A DNA stretch of 64,000 nucleotides from [Limnothrix rosea] IAM M-220 (GCF_001904615.1 NZ_MRBY01000010.1:28060-92059); one strand, 5' to 3'; numbered from the stretch's first letter, positions 26,611 through 36,954 are shown. The notes: generated by a model not told the origin, from the letters alone. Made by a program: numbers and translations.

Positions 26611-27699
26611 TTAATCCCGTGATGTTGCCACAGAAGAAGATAATTTTGCAAAAATCATCCGGCCAGCAGAAGTTTGTAAAGACGAAGTCACCGTCACATT
26701 AACATCCTCACCCATAAACTTCTCCGCCTCCTCAACCACAACCATCGTGCCATCTTCAAGATAACCAACACCCTGCTTTTCTTCCCGCCCTTCCTTAAGG
26801 ATTTTGAGATCAAGGCCATCGCCGGGCAAATAAATAGGTCGAATCGCTTGGGCTAAATCATTAATATTGAGAATTTCTACACTTTGAAGATTAGCAACCT
26901 TTTGAAGGTTGTAATCATTGGTCAGTAAAACACCATTAATCTCTTGGCTAAGGTGTACTAATTTCGCATCGACAGTGGCAATATCATCATAATCAGCAGG
27001 ATTAATGGTGATCCGTTTCGGAAAACGATTTTGCATACTTTGCAAAATATCTAAACCACGACGACCCCTTGCTCTTTTTTGATCATTACTCGCATCTGCC
27101 AACTGTTGTAATTCGTTTAAAACAAAAATTGGGACAAGGATTTGTCCTTCAATAAAACCCGTTTTTAGGAGCTCTTCTAAACGGCCGTCAATAATGCAAC
27201 TTGTATCAACGATCTTTGTGGGGGCTGGACGTAATGTCCCCTCTGCCACGAGTAATGTATCAAGGCTATTGGGGTTAATGAGACGTAAAAAACTACGGCC
27301 ATGGACATCGGCTAAACTTACGCCAAGGTAAGCAAAACTGATGCTACCGAGGATCGCAAAGGTTGGTTTTAAAAAGCCAAATTCTGTGGGAATGGGCAAA
27401 AGAAAAATAGGCGCTAACATCAAATTTGCTACCAACAGACCAATTACCAAACCCACGGCACGGGTAACAATAATCTCGATGGGAGTCTGACGAAACTGGG
27501 ATTCGAGGCGACGATAGGTACTCTGGGCAAGTAAGCCGACGGATAGTCCTAAAAGTGATGCAAATCCTGCCCCAATCCACCGGAGGGCTTCGATATTGGA
27601 AGCCTGATCGCGTATTGAAGCGGGCAATAGGTCGATAAGGTCAAACCCAACAAGGGCGATCGCCACGACAAAGATAAGGACAAGGAAAACATCAAACAT
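26611..27699 (-). CDS. PIN/TRAM domain membrane protein
   Basis: About 362 residues. Four N-terminal hydrophobic segments (from MFDVFLVLIFVVAIALVGF) are followed by a PIN nuclease domain (KIVDTSCIIDGRLEELLKTG; DPxxxx acidic cluster RARGRRGLDILQSMQ; DAKLVHLSQEINGVLLTNDY). A C-terminal TRAM domain follows (EGREEKQGVGYLEDGTMVVV). This is the YacL/PilT-like membrane PIN family, presumed RNA-directed. ATG at 27699 is preferred because it starts directly at the first helix; the frame extends nine codons upstream. Confidence 0.88.
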   Translation of the reverse strand: MFDVFLVLIFVVAIALVGFDLIDLLPASIRDQASNIEALRWIGAGFASLLGLSVGLLAQSTYRRLESQFRQTPIEIIVTRAVGLVIGLLVANLMLAPIFLLPIPTEFGFLKPTFAILGSISFAYLGVSLADVHGRSFLRLINPNSLDTLLVAEGTLRPAPTKIVDTSCIIDGRLEELLKTGFIEGQILVPIFVLNELQQLADASNDQKRARGRRGLDILQSMQNRFPKRITINPADYDDIATVDAKLVHLSQEINGVLLTNDYNLQKVANLQSVEILNINDLAQAIRPIYLPGDGLDLKILKEGREEKQGVGYLEDGTMVVVEEAEKFMGEDVNVTVTSSLQTSAGRMIFAKLSSSVATSRD

Positions 27700-27895
27700 A
27701 GGCTTAGATCCATCTACAAATCCCATGTTTTACGGGAAAGCGGGAATTTTAAGGATAATTCAAAGATAATAATGTCCTCATTATATCGATGAGGTTTCCT
27801 GAAGTTTTGATTTAGTGACCATCTTCACAAATAACAAAATTCTTGGGGATTCTAGACATTTCAAGGTCTGCTTCACTCAACAACAATCAATCGCC

Positions 27896-29107
27896 ATGAA
27901 TGAGTTCCTTTCAGATCCCGTCACAAGTGCCTATATCCATTTACCTTTTTGTATTCAGCGGTGTTTTTATTGTGATTTTGCCATTTCTGTTGTGGGCGAT
28001 CGCCCTAGTGATGGTATTCGCTTACGCATGGAGGAATATGTTCAGTGGCTTTGTCGGGAAATCACCGCAACGCCCATTTTGGGTGGAGAACTAGAAACAG
28101 TTTTTTTTGGTGGCGGTACACCTTCACTCCTGCCCGCCGATCTATTGGAGAAAATTTTAGGGGCGATGCGGAAAAAATTTGGGGTTTGTAGCTCAGCTGA
28201 AATTTCCCTAGAAATTGATCCTGGTACCTTTTCTTTAGAACAATTGATCTGGTACAAAAATATTGGCATAAATCGTGTAAGTCTTGGAGTACAAGCTTTT
28301 CAGGACTGTCTACTTCAAAATAGTGGGCGATCGCACGCGGTAATAGATATAGAGAGTGCGTGTGATCACATTCAGCAGAGCGTGATCACTTGGAGCTTGG
28401 ATCTGATTTCTGGATTGCCCCATCAAACCCTCGATGATTGGCAGGATTCTTTAGAAAAGGCGATCGCCCTCCAGCCTCACCATATTTCTAGCTACGATTT
28501 AGTTGTCGAACCCCAAACACCCTTTGGCAAACAATACGAGCCGGGCGAGAAACCCCTACCCTCCGATCAGCACACCGCCGCAATGTACCGTTTAGCCAGC
28601 CAAATGCTCCGAGATGCTGGCTATGACCATTACGAAATCTCCAATTACGCTCAACCCGGCTATCAATGTCGCCATAATCGGGTGTACTGGGAAAATCGTC
28701 CCTATTACGCCTTCGGTATGGGAGCCGCAAGTTTTACAAATAACCAAAGATTCTCCCGTCCTCGCACCCGCCGTGAGTACTACACATGGGTGGAGCAATA
28801 TGAACAGAGCCAAGGCAAGCTTGATGTAGAGCCCCTAGATCCGGGCGATCGCCTCCTCGAAACCCTCATGCTAGGATTTCGTCTCACAAAAGGCCTATCT
28901 TTTTCCCATTTGACCGCCGAATTTGGCCAAAGTGCAGTGAATCAGATTCTAAAAATTCTTCAACCTTTTATAGATAAAAAGTGGGTTGTGATTAGCAATA
29001 ACAAAGACGGCGATCGCCAAACCATCGCCCTAACAGACCCAGAAGGATTACTGTTTTCCAATACGATTCTATCCAAGTTGTTCCAGCACCTCGACCCAGA
29101 CCTCTAA
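27896..29107 (+). CDS. hemW: Radical SAM HemW-like protein (anaerobic coproporphyrinogen oxidase-like)
   Basis: 403 residues. The 4Fe-4S cluster motif Cys-x3-Cys-x2-Cys is at residues 19, 23 and 26 (CIQRCFYCDF). SAM motifs follow (FFGGGTPSLLP; LEIDPGT; INRVSLGVQAFQD). The HemN C-terminal domain follows. The short length, lack of the HemN N-terminal arm and YYAFGMGAASFTN fit HemW, the heme chaperone, rather than true HemN. ATG at 27896 matches the family start; an upstream frame to 27815 is not needed. Divergent from the PIN/TRAM gene. Confidence 0.88.
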   Translation: MNEFLSDPVTSAYIHLPFCIQRCFYCDFAISVVGDRPSDGIRLRMEEYVQWLCREITATPILGGELETVFFGGGTPSLLPADLLEKILGAMRKKFGVCSSAEISLEIDPGTFSLEQLIWYKNIGINRVSLGVQAFQDCLLQNSGRSHAVIDIESACDHIQQSVITWSLDLISGLPHQTLDDWQDSLEKAIALQPHHISSYDLVVEPQTPFGKQYEPGEKPLPSDQHTAAMYRLASQMLRDAGYDHYEISNYAQPGYQCRHNRVYWENRPYYAFGMGAASFTNNQRFSRPRTRREYYTWVEQYEQSQGKLDVEPLDPGDRLLETLMLGFRLTKGLSFSHLTAEFGQSAVNQILKILQPFIDKKWVVISNNKDGDRQTIALTDPEGLLFSNTILSKLFQHLDPDL

Positions 29108-29192
29108 ACACTCCGGGAATCTTTATCACAGCTTTGTAAGCAGAGCAGAATACATTAGGTAGAATAGGCACGAATTTCCCAACCGGATTACT

Positions 29193-30140
29193 ATGATTGA
29201 CCTTTCCCAGAAAAAAATTCTTGTTACAGGCGGCGCAGGCTTCCTCGGTAAACAGGTTGTACAACAACTGATTGAAGCAGGTGCGCAGGCTGAAAATATT
29301 ACTGTACCCCGCTCAAAAGACTACGATCTGTGTCAACTAGAAGCCTGTCAAGCAGTAGTCAAAGGTCAAGACATGATTGTCCACCTCGCCGCCCATGTCG
29401 GTGGCATTGGTCTTAACCGCGAAAAACCAGCAGAGCTGTTTTACGACAACCTGATGATGGGCACACAGCTCATCCATAGTGCCTACCAAGAAGGTGTGGA
29501 AAAATTTATTTGTGTCGGGACAATCTGTGCCTACCCAAAATTTACCCCTGTCCCCTTTAAAGAAGAAGATCTGTGGATTGGCTATCCCGAAGAAACCAAT
29601 GCCCCCTACGGCATTGCGAAAAAAGCCCTATTAGTGCAGCTCGAATCCTATCGATTGCAATATGGCTTTAACGGCATTTATCTACTACCCGTTAATTTGT
29701 ATGGCCCCGAGGACAACTTTAATCCCGCTAGTTCCCACGTTATCCCTGCCCTAATCCGCAAGGTTTATGAAGCCCAACAAGCAGGCGCTACAGAACTTAA
29801 AGTTTGGGGAGATGGTAGTCCCACAAGGGAATTTCTTTATTCCACTGATGCAGCCCGGGGCATTGTTATGGCAGCTCAAAGCTACGATAGTTCTGAACCG
29901 GTTAACCTAGGGACTAATTTTGAGATTTCCATCAAAGATCTGGTTGAACTTATTTGTGAGTTGATGGAATTTACAGGTGAGCTAATCTGGGAAACGGATA
30001 AACCCAATGGTCAACCCCGTCGCTGTCTTGATACCCAACGGGCAAAGGAAAAGTTTGGCTTTGAAGCCCAAATGAGTTTGCGTGAAGGTTTAAAAAATAC
30101 AATTGACTGGTATCGCGATAATGCAGCGGCGATCGCCTAA
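29193..30140 (+). CDS. fcl: GDP-L-fucose synthase
   Basis: 315 residues, short-chain dehydrogenase/epimerase fold. It converts GDP-4-keto-6-deoxymannose to GDP-L-fucose with NADPH. Rossmann loop [10 protein letters not shown] is at 13-22. Catalytic Tyr139 and Lys143 lie in [31 protein letters not shown] is typical of the enzyme. The partner GDP-mannose dehydratase (gmd) is not in the window. Product feeds surface polysaccharide. ATG start, separate transcription unit. Confidence 0.92.
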   Translation: MIDLSQKKILVTGGAGFLGKQVVQQLIEAGAQAENITVPRSKDYDLCQLEACQAVVKGQDMIVHLAAHVGGIGLNREKPAELFYDNLMMGTQLIHSAYQEGVEKFICVGTICAYPKFTPVPFKEEDLWIGYPEETNAPYGIAKKALLVQLESYRLQYGFNGIYLLPVNLYGPEDNFNPASSHVIPALIRKVYEAQQAGATELKVWGDGSPTREFLYSTDAARGIVMAAQSYDSSEPVNLGTNFEISIKDLVELICELMEFTGELIWETDKPNGQPRRCLDTQRAKEKFGFEAQMSLREGLKNTIDWYRDNAAAIA

Positions 30141-30354
30141 AGAGTCAACGAGGCGGTTTTAGAGATGAAAATCCGAGGAGTCACCCACAGTTTTTTTCAT
30201 CTCGAACCCTTGCATAAATAGCTCATTTCTGATCCAATACGTTTTAAACTGGCCAAAGTATTGATACTATAAACAGGATAAAATCGTAAGATTATCAACA
30301 CTTTTACATCCTGAACCCCACTCGCTTGCTGTCTTGGGAGGAATTTATTCAAAA

Positions 30355-30543
30355 ATGACTATTCTATTTCAACTCGCTCTTGCTGCCTTAGTTGGCTTAT
30401 CCTTTTTGATGGTAATCGGCGTTCCCGTTGCCTACGCTTCCCCCAGTAACTGGGAACAGTCCAAATCTTTGATCTACGTTGGCTCCTTCGCTTGGCTTGC
30501 CCTCGTTATTGCCGTAGGCGTACTGAATTTCTTTGTGATCTAG
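30355..30543 (+). CDS. psbZ: Photosystem II protein PsbZ (Ycf9)
   Basis: 62 residues with two transmembrane helices, from [14 protein letters not shown] to the C terminus GVLNFFVI. The conserved loop is [16 protein letters not shown]. It is a core subunit at the photosystem II periphery that stabilises light-harvesting contacts. The ATG at 30355 matches the family length; an in-frame start 21 bases upstream would add seven residues. It precedes ribH, a frequent cyanobacterial neighbour. Confidence 0.95.
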   Translation: MTILFQLALAALVGLSFLMVIGVPVAYASPSNWEQSKSLIYVGSFAWLALVIAVGVLNFFVI

Positions 30544-30588
30544 ATTCAGTGTTGTCAGTTCCGAACGACTTTTGATTACTGATATAGA

Positions 30589-30645
30589 AGAGGCACAATT
30601 GTCCCTGTGGAATGTCCCAGCTAGATTGAGCCTCTTTGTTTTTGC
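30589..30645 (+). terminator. Likely intrinsic terminator of psbZ
   Basis: AGAGGC at 30589-30594 pairs with GCCTCT at 30630-30635. Four further pairs (CAAT/ATTG) lie after one mismatch. A loop of about 25 bases encloses an inner region, and a T-rich run follows. The long loop lowers confidence. Confidence 0.55.
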
Positions 30646-30677
30646 TTGTTCTTTAAATTTCAGGTTAATTCATTACC

Positions 30678-31157
30678 ATGACTACCTTTGAAGGTACCTA
30701 TAACGACAACACCCAAGCCCTTAAGTTAGCAATTGTGATTGGGCGATTTAACGATCTTGTGACCAGTAAATTATTAGCCGGTTGCCAAGATTGCCTCAAG
30801 CGCCATGGTGTGGATGTAAGTACCGACGGCAAACAAGTTGACTATGTTTGGGTTCCTGGTAGTTTTGAAATTTCTTTGGTGGCCAAACGCCTTGCTGCTT
30901 CCGGGGAATATGATGCTGTGATCTGTTTGGGTGCAGTCATTCGTGGTGATACACCTCACTTTGATTACGTTGCAGCGGAAGTTTCAAAAGGTGTTGCAGC
31001 AGCAGGATTCCAAACGGGAGTGCCTGTAATTTTCGGTATTTTAACAACAGATACCATGCAGCAAGCCCTAGAGCGTGCGGGCATTAAAAGTAATCTCGGC
31101 TGGGGTTATGCCCTTAGTGCCCTTGAAATGGCGAGTCTTTTAAAAAAGCTCCCTTAA
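30678..31157 (+). CDS. ribH: 6,7-dimethyl-8-ribityllumazine synthase
   Basis: 159 residues; catalyses the penultimate step of riboflavin synthesis. Conserved blocks: [57 protein letters not shown] (His for proton transfer) and [20 protein letters not shown] start, no FMN riboswitch visible in the short upstream gap after psbZ. Confidence 0.95.
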   Translation: MTTFEGTYNDNTQALKLAIVIGRFNDLVTSKLLAGCQDCLKRHGVDVSTDGKQVDYVWVPGSFEISLVAKRLAASGEYDAVICLGAVIRGDTPHFDYVAAEVSKGVAAAGFQTGVPVIFGILTTDTMQQALERAGIKSNLGWGYALSALEMASLLKKLP

Positions 31158-31202
31158 AAGTGATTTGCCTTGGAATAGAATAAAAAAAGTCGGCGATCGC
31201 CC

Positions 31203-31231
31203 TTGACATGTGTTTTTTTCTTTGGCATATT
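31203..31231 (+). promoter_or_regulatory. Sigma-70-type promoter for tRNA-Gly
   Basis: TTGACA at 31203-31208 and CATATT at 31226-31231, with a 17-base spacer, lie 22 bases before the tRNA. TAGTAT just downstream is an alternative -10 with poor spacing. Confidence 0.6.
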
Positions 31232-31253
31232 AGTATACGTGCTCAACACACAT

Positions 31254-31325
31254 GCGGGTATAGCTCAGTGGTAGAGCGTCACCTTGCCAAGGTGAATGTC
31301 GCGCGTTCGAATCGCGTTACCCGCT
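31254..31325 (+). tRNA. tRNA-Gly (anticodon GCC)
   Basis: 72 bases fold as a full cloverleaf. The acceptor pairs GCGGGTA with TACCCGC. The D arm is GCTC-AGTGGTA-GAGC. The anticodon stem TCACC/GGTGA encloses loop TTGCCAA (anticodon GCC). The T arm is GCGCG-TTCGAAT-CGCGT with one G-U closing pair. The discriminator is T, and CCA is not encoded. Confidence 0.96.
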
Positions 31326-31517
31326 TATCATTTCAGATATGGATCAAACTTCTTAGGTTTCCATAGGTTTAAAAGAATCTATTTTTCCTAGGAAAGGTAT
31401 AGGTATAGGCTACAATTTTCAGGAAACTTTGCAACTTATTGTTTTGCTCTTGCGGATTTAGGGAGCAAATAATTGCACCTTAGCCCATCTGTTGGGTCAA
31501 AATTAGAGGAATTGAGT

Positions 31518-34052
31518 GTGTTTAATTTTTCCAAAAAATCAAAGGCTAAACCGCAAGCTGTAGGCCAAAATACGACTAGTGAAGCTGCGGGTATTCAGCC
31601 TTGGAGCGAATCAAACACCACGAATCAAACGATGGATCCAAAACTTTCTGCTTTGGTAGATGGCAAGACAGCCAATGAACCGCCTGAGCCAGACAAAAGA
31701 GAGGGGAAGAAGAAGTCCCGTTGGCTACTGTGGGTCTTAGCTGGAGTAATGACGGGGGCAGGCTCTAGTGGTTATGCCCTTTATCGGGGTTGGGAAGAGT
31801 TAGAAGCCCTTGTGCCAGATAATGTTAATCAGGTTTTGATTTATACCCGTCCGGGGACATTGGTTGTAGAAGCTGCGGACGGTACGGTGATTGAAGAAGT
31901 GGGGCCTGTTACCCATGAGCGAGTCAAAATTTGGCAGGTTCCAGAGGTTGTTTCCCAAGCTTTTATTTCTAGTGAGGATCGTCGCTATTACGATCATTTT
32001 GGTGTGGATATGCAGGGGGTTGCACGGGCGGCCTATGCAAATTTCCAAGCGGGTGAAATTGTTGAGGGGGGTAGTAGTATTACCCAGCAGCTTGCTCGTA
32101 TTGTTTTTCTCAATCAGGAGACAACGGCTATCCGTAAGTTGAAGGAAATGCGGTTGGCGACGAAATTAGAGGAACAGTTTACGAAGGAACAAATCCTTGA
32201 AAGCTATTTAAATTTGGTTTACCTAGGCTCTGGTGCCTATGGTGTGGCCGATGCGGCTTGGGTTTATTTCGGGAAGAGCCTTGATGAGTTGACCCTTCCT
32301 GAGACGGCAATGATTGCGGGTCTTGCGCCGGCACCGAGTCTTTATTCGCCCTTTGTTAATCGTCAAAAGGCTTTGGTGCGTCGTAATCAGGTGCTTTACC
32401 GGATGCAAGAGGATGGGTTTATTTCTGAGGCGGCTTTGGAGCAGGCGATCGCCATTCCCCTAGAAACAAATCGTCAAGTACCTAAGCGATTGCTACGCAA
32501 ATATCCTTATTTTAGTGATTATATTCAAGCTGAATTGGATCGGCATTTAACGCCTGAGCAGTTGGCTCAAGGTGGTGTGGTCGTTGAAACGACAATTAAT
32601 CCTGATTGGCAAGAATGGGCGGAAGAGGTTCTTAAAGAAGGGATCGAGAATTACGGGCGTTATCAAAATTTCAAACAAGCGGCCATTGTTAGTATTGATC
32701 CACGTAATGGTCAAATTAAGACGATGGTGGGTGGTTTAGATTTTGAGAATAATCAGTATAATCGTGTAACTCAAGCCCAACGCCAGCCGGGTTCAACCTT
32801 TAAGACATTTGTTTATGCGGCGGCGATCGCCTCTGGTATGTCCCCCAATGCAACCTATGTGGACAAAGAATTTAAAGTGGGTGACTATAGACCGAAAAAT
32901 TATTCAGGAACTTTTAGTAATGCGTCCCTCACCCTCACGGAGGCGCTAACGCAATCGATTAATACAATTGCCCTGAGTGTGATGATGGATGTTGGCTGGG
33001 ATCCCATTATTAACTTGGCTCAGCAGATGGGCATTCGTTCAGAAATGCAGCCGACCTATTCTCTGGCTCTCGGATCATGGGAAGTGAATCTATTGGAGAT
33101 TACATCAGCCTATGGAACCCTCGCTAACAAAGGTGTTCACCAAGCGAACTATGGTATTAGTCGCATTCTTGACCGTGACGGCAAAGTCATCTATGAGGCG
33201 GAGGGGAGTTCCCGTCGTGCCCTTGATGAGAATAGTGCGGCGATCGTAACGTCGATGTTAACGAAGGTCGTTTCTAGTGGTACAGGCCGTAATGCAAATA
33301 TTGGTCGCCCGGTGGCGGGTAAAACAGGTACAACCGATAAAGCTCGCGATCTTTGGTTTATTGGCTATATTCCCCAGGTTGTAACCGGGGTTTGGATCGG
33401 AAATGATGATAACCAGTCAACTTGGGGATCTAGCAGCACCGCAGCCCTGATGTGGGGCAATTTGATGTCTAAAATTACTGAGGCGATCGCCGTTGAAGAT
33501 TTTCCACCATTGCCTAATCTCAGAAACCGTGTGGGATCCATCACTGCTCAACCCCTGAACCAAAGGGACAAAAAGCAGCTCTCTCGCAACGAGTCCAAAC
33601 GCGAAAAAGAACAAAAGCGCGAAGAGCAACAAGAAAATGAAAATAAAGCTAATCGCTCTTCTCAATCTAGCGGTGGGACTTCTAGCCCCACTAATGAAAC
33701 TCGTAATGATGGTGGTGGTAGTGGTTCACCTTCCCAGCGTCCCCCTCGTGTGCGGACACCGGAACCTAAATTTGACTATACGAAGCGATCGGACACAGTT
33801 CCTCCCTTTATTCCTTTAGAAGAAACAGCTCCAGCTCCGTCTGCTGCGCCGACTCCTGCGCCAGCACCTGCTCCTGCACCGACTCCTGCGCCACCTACAG
33901 CTTCCCCCACACCAGCGCCTCCTAGTCCGACACCTGCTCCAGCGCCAGCTCCTGCTCCTGCTCCTGCTCCTGCGCCAGCACCTGCTCCTTCATCCAATGT
34001 GGATATTCCTGCGCCACCTGTCACCCAGAAAAAGGCTCCTTCGGAGGAGTAA
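31518..34052 (+). CDS. ponA: Class A penicillin-binding protein (PBP1A-type)
   Basis: About 844 residues. A basic cytosolic head and one transmembrane helix (WLLWVLAGVMTGAGSSGYAL) precede the glycosyltransferase family 51 domain: SSEDRRYYDHFGVD (catalytic Glu), GGSSITQQLARI and KLEEQFTKEQILESYLN. The transpeptidase domain has the active-site Ser in SxxK (GSTFK), SxN (SIN) and KTGTT. The tail after ~690 is charged, then Pro-Ala repeats of ~60 residues. GTG at 31518 follows GAGGA by seven bases and is preferred; a TTG at 31473 would add 15 residues. It builds and cross-links peptidoglycan. Confidence 0.92.
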   Translation: MFNFSKKSKAKPQAVGQNTTSEAAGIQPWSESNTTNQTMDPKLSALVDGKTANEPPEPDKREGKKKSRWLLWVLAGVMTGAGSSGYALYRGWEELEALVPDNVNQVLIYTRPGTLVVEAADGTVIEEVGPVTHERVKIWQVPEVVSQAFISSEDRRYYDHFGVDMQGVARAAYANFQAGEIVEGGSSITQQLARIVFLNQETTAIRKLKEMRLATKLEEQFTKEQILESYLNLVYLGSGAYGVADAAWVYFGKSLDELTLPETAMIAGLAPAPSLYSPFVNRQKALVRRNQVLYRMQEDGFISEAALEQAIAIPLETNRQVPKRLLRKYPYFSDYIQAELDRHLTPEQLAQGGVVVETTINPDWQEWAEEVLKEGIENYGRYQNFKQAAIVSIDPRNGQIKTMVGGLDFENNQYNRVTQAQRQPGSTFKTFVYAAAIASGMSPNATYVDKEFKVGDYRPKNYSGTFSNASLTLTEALTQSINTIALSVMMDVGWDPIINLAQQMGIRSEMQPTYSLALGSWEVNLLEITSAYGTLANKGVHQANYGISRILDRDGKVIYEAEGSSRRALDENSAAIVTSMLTKVVSSGTGRNANIGRPVAGKTGTTDKARDLWFIGYIPQVVTGVWIGNDDNQSTWGSSSTAALMWGNLMSKITEAIAVEDFPPLPNLRNRVGSITAQPLNQRDKKQLSRNESKREKEQKREEQQENENKANRSSQSSGGTSSPTNETRNDGGGSGSPSQRPPRVRTPEPKFDYTKRSDTVPPFIPLEETAPAPSAAPTPAPAPAPAPTPAPPTASPTPAPPSPTPAPAPAPAPAPAPAPAPAPSSNVDIPAPPVTQKKAPSEE

Positions 34053-34093
34053 TGGTCGTTGCAGTTTAATGAGTTGCCGTTTAGTTTTAAGGG

Positions 34094-34777
34094 TTATGTA
34101 TCCTGTAGGCCAAAGTAATATCCTTTACCATAAACGGTGTGAATCAGTGGGCGATCGCCTTTCGTTTCGACTTTACGGCGGAGTAGACGAATCAAAGCGG
34201 CGAGAACATTACTACTCGGCGGGGCTTCATCTTGCCAGAGGTGCTGATAAATTTGCTCGTGGGTGAGGAGCTGCTCAGCATTTTCCATAAAGTAGGTGAG
34301 TAATTGCAGTTCGCGGTCGGAGAGACGAATCATTCTCCCATTGCGATAGGCGACTTGATTTTCTTTATCGAGATCGAGATCCGCAATTTTTAAACGTTCT
34401 TCTGGAACTTCGAGGATCGGCGATCGCCGTAATAGTGCCCGCACACGGGCCAGTAGTTCTCGCAATTCAAACGGCTTAACAAGATAGTCATCAGCCCCCG
34501 CATCTAAACCTTGTACGCGGTCATCCACCGTATCCTTAGCCGTCAAAATTAAAACAGGTGTTGCTTTGCCTGTGGCGCGCACCTTTTGGCAAATAGTGAG
34601 GCCAGAATATTCCGGCAGCATCCAGTCGAGGATCAATAAATCATAATCCTTTCCTTGGGCAAGCTGTAGACCACTTTTGCCATTTTTTGCCGTTTCAACG
34701 ACGTATCCTTCCCGCTCTAAAACTTGGCTCAAGGCTTCCCGTAGTTCTTTTTCGTCATCGACTAACAGAATGCGCAT
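34094..34777 (-). CDS. OmpR/PhoB-family response regulator
   Basis: 227 residues. Receiver domain: acidic pair Asp7-Asp8, phosphoacceptor Asp51 (LLILDWMLPE), Thr in LILTAKD and Lys in YLVKPFE. The C-terminal winged helix carries LSDRELQLLTYFMENAEQLLTHEQIYQHLW and VYGKGYYFG. The start is the ATG at 34777 (MRILLVDDE); the frame is open for 94 more codons upstream, but that stretch overlaps the Hsp70-like gene and is not a domain. No histidine kinase is adjacent, so it is an orphan regulator. Confidence 0.93.
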   Translation of the reverse strand: MRILLVDDEKELREALSQVLEREGYVVETAKNGKSGLQLAQGKDYDLLILDWMLPEYSGLTICQKVRATGKATPVLILTAKDTVDDRVQGLDAGADDYLVKPFELRELLARVRALLRRSPILEVPEERLKIADLDLDKENQVAYRNGRMIRLSDRELQLLTYFMENAEQLLTHEQIYQHLWQDEAPPSSNVLAALIRLLRRKVETKGDRPLIHTVYGKGYYFGLQDT

Positions 34778-34868
34778 GAGGCTCCAGACTCCATGATTAA
34801 CCACGCCTTTTATTATGGAGGAAGTTGTGGAGAGATCTATGTTTACAGTGATTGACAATGGGAAAATA

Positions 34869-36479
34869 CTAGCTAATTTCAGCGACTTTTTGGTTTTCGA
34901 GGAGGGTGACATTACGCAGTAAATCTTCAACCGTAACTCGTAAACAGCGATCGCCGTCCACAAGGAATTGCAGTTTGATGCGATCATTCCCCGGATAGCC
35001 GACTGGATCGAGCTTTGCCACTGTGCGTGCCCCGTCGCGATCATTGAGGGGTTTGACATTGGTTTGACCCTGACCTAGGGTTTTGGTCACAAGGCGATCG
35101 CCATCAAAATAAATTTCTGTGCCCATACTTTGTTTACCTAGCTCGCCGATGATCAGCTCAATGCTTGGCTGTTGCTCCGTCGATGCACCGAGGGTGATTT
35201 CGATGGGTTCAGACATGGGGTAGGGTTGCCCTTGGGGAATAATCGGATGCCAATCGTGGCATTTATTACGGCGGTTCCAGTAGCGAATACCGTAGCTGTG
35301 GTAGAGAAAATCTTTTAGTTCAAAACCTTGGGCTAACTGTAGAGCCCCGGCGGCGATCGCCCCGAAAGGATTATCGTTTTTAATTTTTTCTTCCAAGAAA
35401 TAGGACTTTAACCAAGCCTGTACCGCTGGAATTTGGCTAGTTCCTCCCACAAGTAACACCGCCTCAATATCCTCCTTACTTACCCCATTACGCCGCGCCT
35501 GTTGTAACAACTGCTCCATCAATCCATCGAGCTGCCCGACAAAGCCCTGTTCTTGTAAAATCCCTTCAAACTCTGCTCGTGTCAGATTTAGCTCAATACT
35601 TTCAAAAGTTTCAGCGTTGTAATAAACCTCACTCGCCTTATTTTTTTCTGACAGCTGAATTTTTAGGCGTTCGACGAGCCGTAAACTGAGGGCATCTTTC
35701 GGTAAATTTTGCTGTTTTTGAAAATAGTCAAAAAGCCAATTATCGAGATCAGAACCCCCTAGATTTTTGCCAGCCTTAGCAATCACCTTTGCGGTTCTTG
35801 CTTTTTGAGCACTACTATCAGCGTAGGATTTTTTTGCCCAACGCATAATGAAGCCCGTCGGTTTTGTTTGACCTTGGGTGAAATTTAGTTCTACTAAAGA
35901 AAAATCGACTGTCCCCCCCCCAAAATCAACAACGAGTACTTGTTTGAAGTTTTGCTCCAGCGCACCATAGCCGAGGGCTGCGGCAGTGGGTTCATCTAAA
36001 AGTTGAATTTTGTCGATGTCAGGCAAGGTGGCACAGACTTCTGTGAGCCAGCTCCGGTATGCTTCGAAGCTATCAACGGGGACGGTCATCACTAGGCTAT
36101 CTAGGGTTTCTGATTGGCGTTGTAATTGTTGGAATACGTCTCCGAGAAACCAACTGCCGAGTTGTTCAAAGGTTATTTGTTTGCCGTCTAGCTCTGGTAA
36201 AAAGCCTTGCATCGTTGTGCCGATTCCCCGTTTAAAGTTGCGGTAGAGTCGCTGTTCTGGATGTTGTTGTCCGTCTAGGCCGCGATCGCCGAGGGCTTGA
36301 CCGATCACGACTTTTGATTGTGATGCATCTTCGACATAAATTTGGCTGGGAATGAGGGGAGGATTATTAACCAGCTGCTGAGATAGTCGATCAAGGGATA
36401 AAACCTCTGGCTCATTTTTAATGGCATTCCAGCGGGTTATCAGGGTATTACTTGTCCCAAAATCAATTGCGATCGCCAT
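34869..36479 (-). CDS. Hsp70-family (DnaK-like) ATPase
   Basis: 536 residues. N-terminal actin-like ATPase: IAIDFGTSNTLI (phosphate 1), VVDFGGGTVDFSLVEL (phosphate 2) and LLVGGTSQIPAVQAWL (adenosine motif). The substrate-binding part after ~380 is short and lacks the DnaK helical lid, so it is about 100 residues shorter than DnaK. It is a divergent cyanobacterial Hsp70 paralog, probably specialised; no DnaJ or GrpE gene is nearby. ATG start, divergent from the 71-residue gene. Confidence 0.85.
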   Translation of the reverse strand: MAIAIDFGTSNTLITRWNAIKNEPEVLSLDRLSQQLVNNPPLIPSQIYVEDASQSKVVIGQALGDRGLDGQQHPEQRLYRNFKRGIGTTMQGFLPELDGKQITFEQLGSWFLGDVFQQLQRQSETLDSLVMTVPVDSFEAYRSWLTEVCATLPDIDKIQLLDEPTAAALGYGALEQNFKQVLVVDFGGGTVDFSLVELNFTQGQTKPTGFIMRWAKKSYADSSAQKARTAKVIAKAGKNLGGSDLDNWLFDYFQKQQNLPKDALSLRLVERLKIQLSEKNKASEVYYNAETFESIELNLTRAEFEGILQEQGFVGQLDGLMEQLLQQARRNGVSKEDIEAVLLVGGTSQIPAVQAWLKSYFLEEKIKNDNPFGAIAAGALQLAQGFELKDFLYHSYGIRYWNRRNKCHDWHPIIPQGQPYPMSEPIEITLGASTEQQPSIELIIGELGKQSMGTEIYFDGDRLVTKTLGQGQTNVKPLNDRDGARTVAKLDPVGYPGNDRIKLQFLVDGDRCLRVTVEDLLRNVTLLENQKVAEIS

Positions 36480-36710
36480 AGTCGCCTTAGTTTTTCCTTA
36501 ACTCTAAAAAGTCACCAGAGTATTGTACCGAGTTCAGCTCTAGCAAGGCGAGTGATATCAGTCACTAGTATCCTTGATGTTTCTTCTTAAATAGCTTTGG
36601 TTTTGTCACCGAGGTGATGGACAAAATTCACCGCCTAGGCTTTTTGGTATCACATAGAAGAGCGGGCGATCGCCGTAAACTAGCCTGTATCGTCACTTTT
36701 TACTGATTTC

Positions 36711-36926
36711 ATGAACGTTCTCGAAATTTGCCAAGAAGCTGTAACTACGGGTTTTATTTCCTCTGACCTCGCCTATAGATTAAGACAGCTACTGTGGTTT
36801 AAAAATCTTTCTAGTGTTGAATTAGCAACCCTTGAGTTTGTTGCTCGTCGCATTGATGCTGGCAAAATCAGAATCTCATCTGTATCAAATCACGACATGA
36901 GTCGGGAATTACAAAGGGTAAACTAA
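36711..36926 (+). CDS. Small conserved-type hypothetical protein
   Basis: 71 residues, mostly helical: ICQEAVTTGFISSDLAYRLR, then LSSVELATLEFVARRIDAGK. No membrane span or motif. The start is an ATG; the gene precedes tlyA by ~30 bases and may be co-transcribed. Not recognised; called because codon use and spacing fit and no competing gene exists. Confidence 0.55.
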   Translation: MNVLEICQEAVTTGFISSDLAYRLRQLLWFKNLSSVELATLEFVARRIDAGKIRISSVSNHDMSRELQRVN

Positions 36927-36954
36927 AGGACGCAACCTCTTAAATTTTGTCATT

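Noticed and set aside
33776-34024. 82-residue Gly/Ala-rich minus frame
   Set aside because: Antisense shadow of the Pro-Ala tail of the penicillin-binding protein.
34778-35059. N-terminal extension of the orphan response regulator
   Set aside because: The open frame upstream of the receiver has no domain and overlaps the Hsp70-like gene; ATG at 34777 begins the receiver fold exactly.
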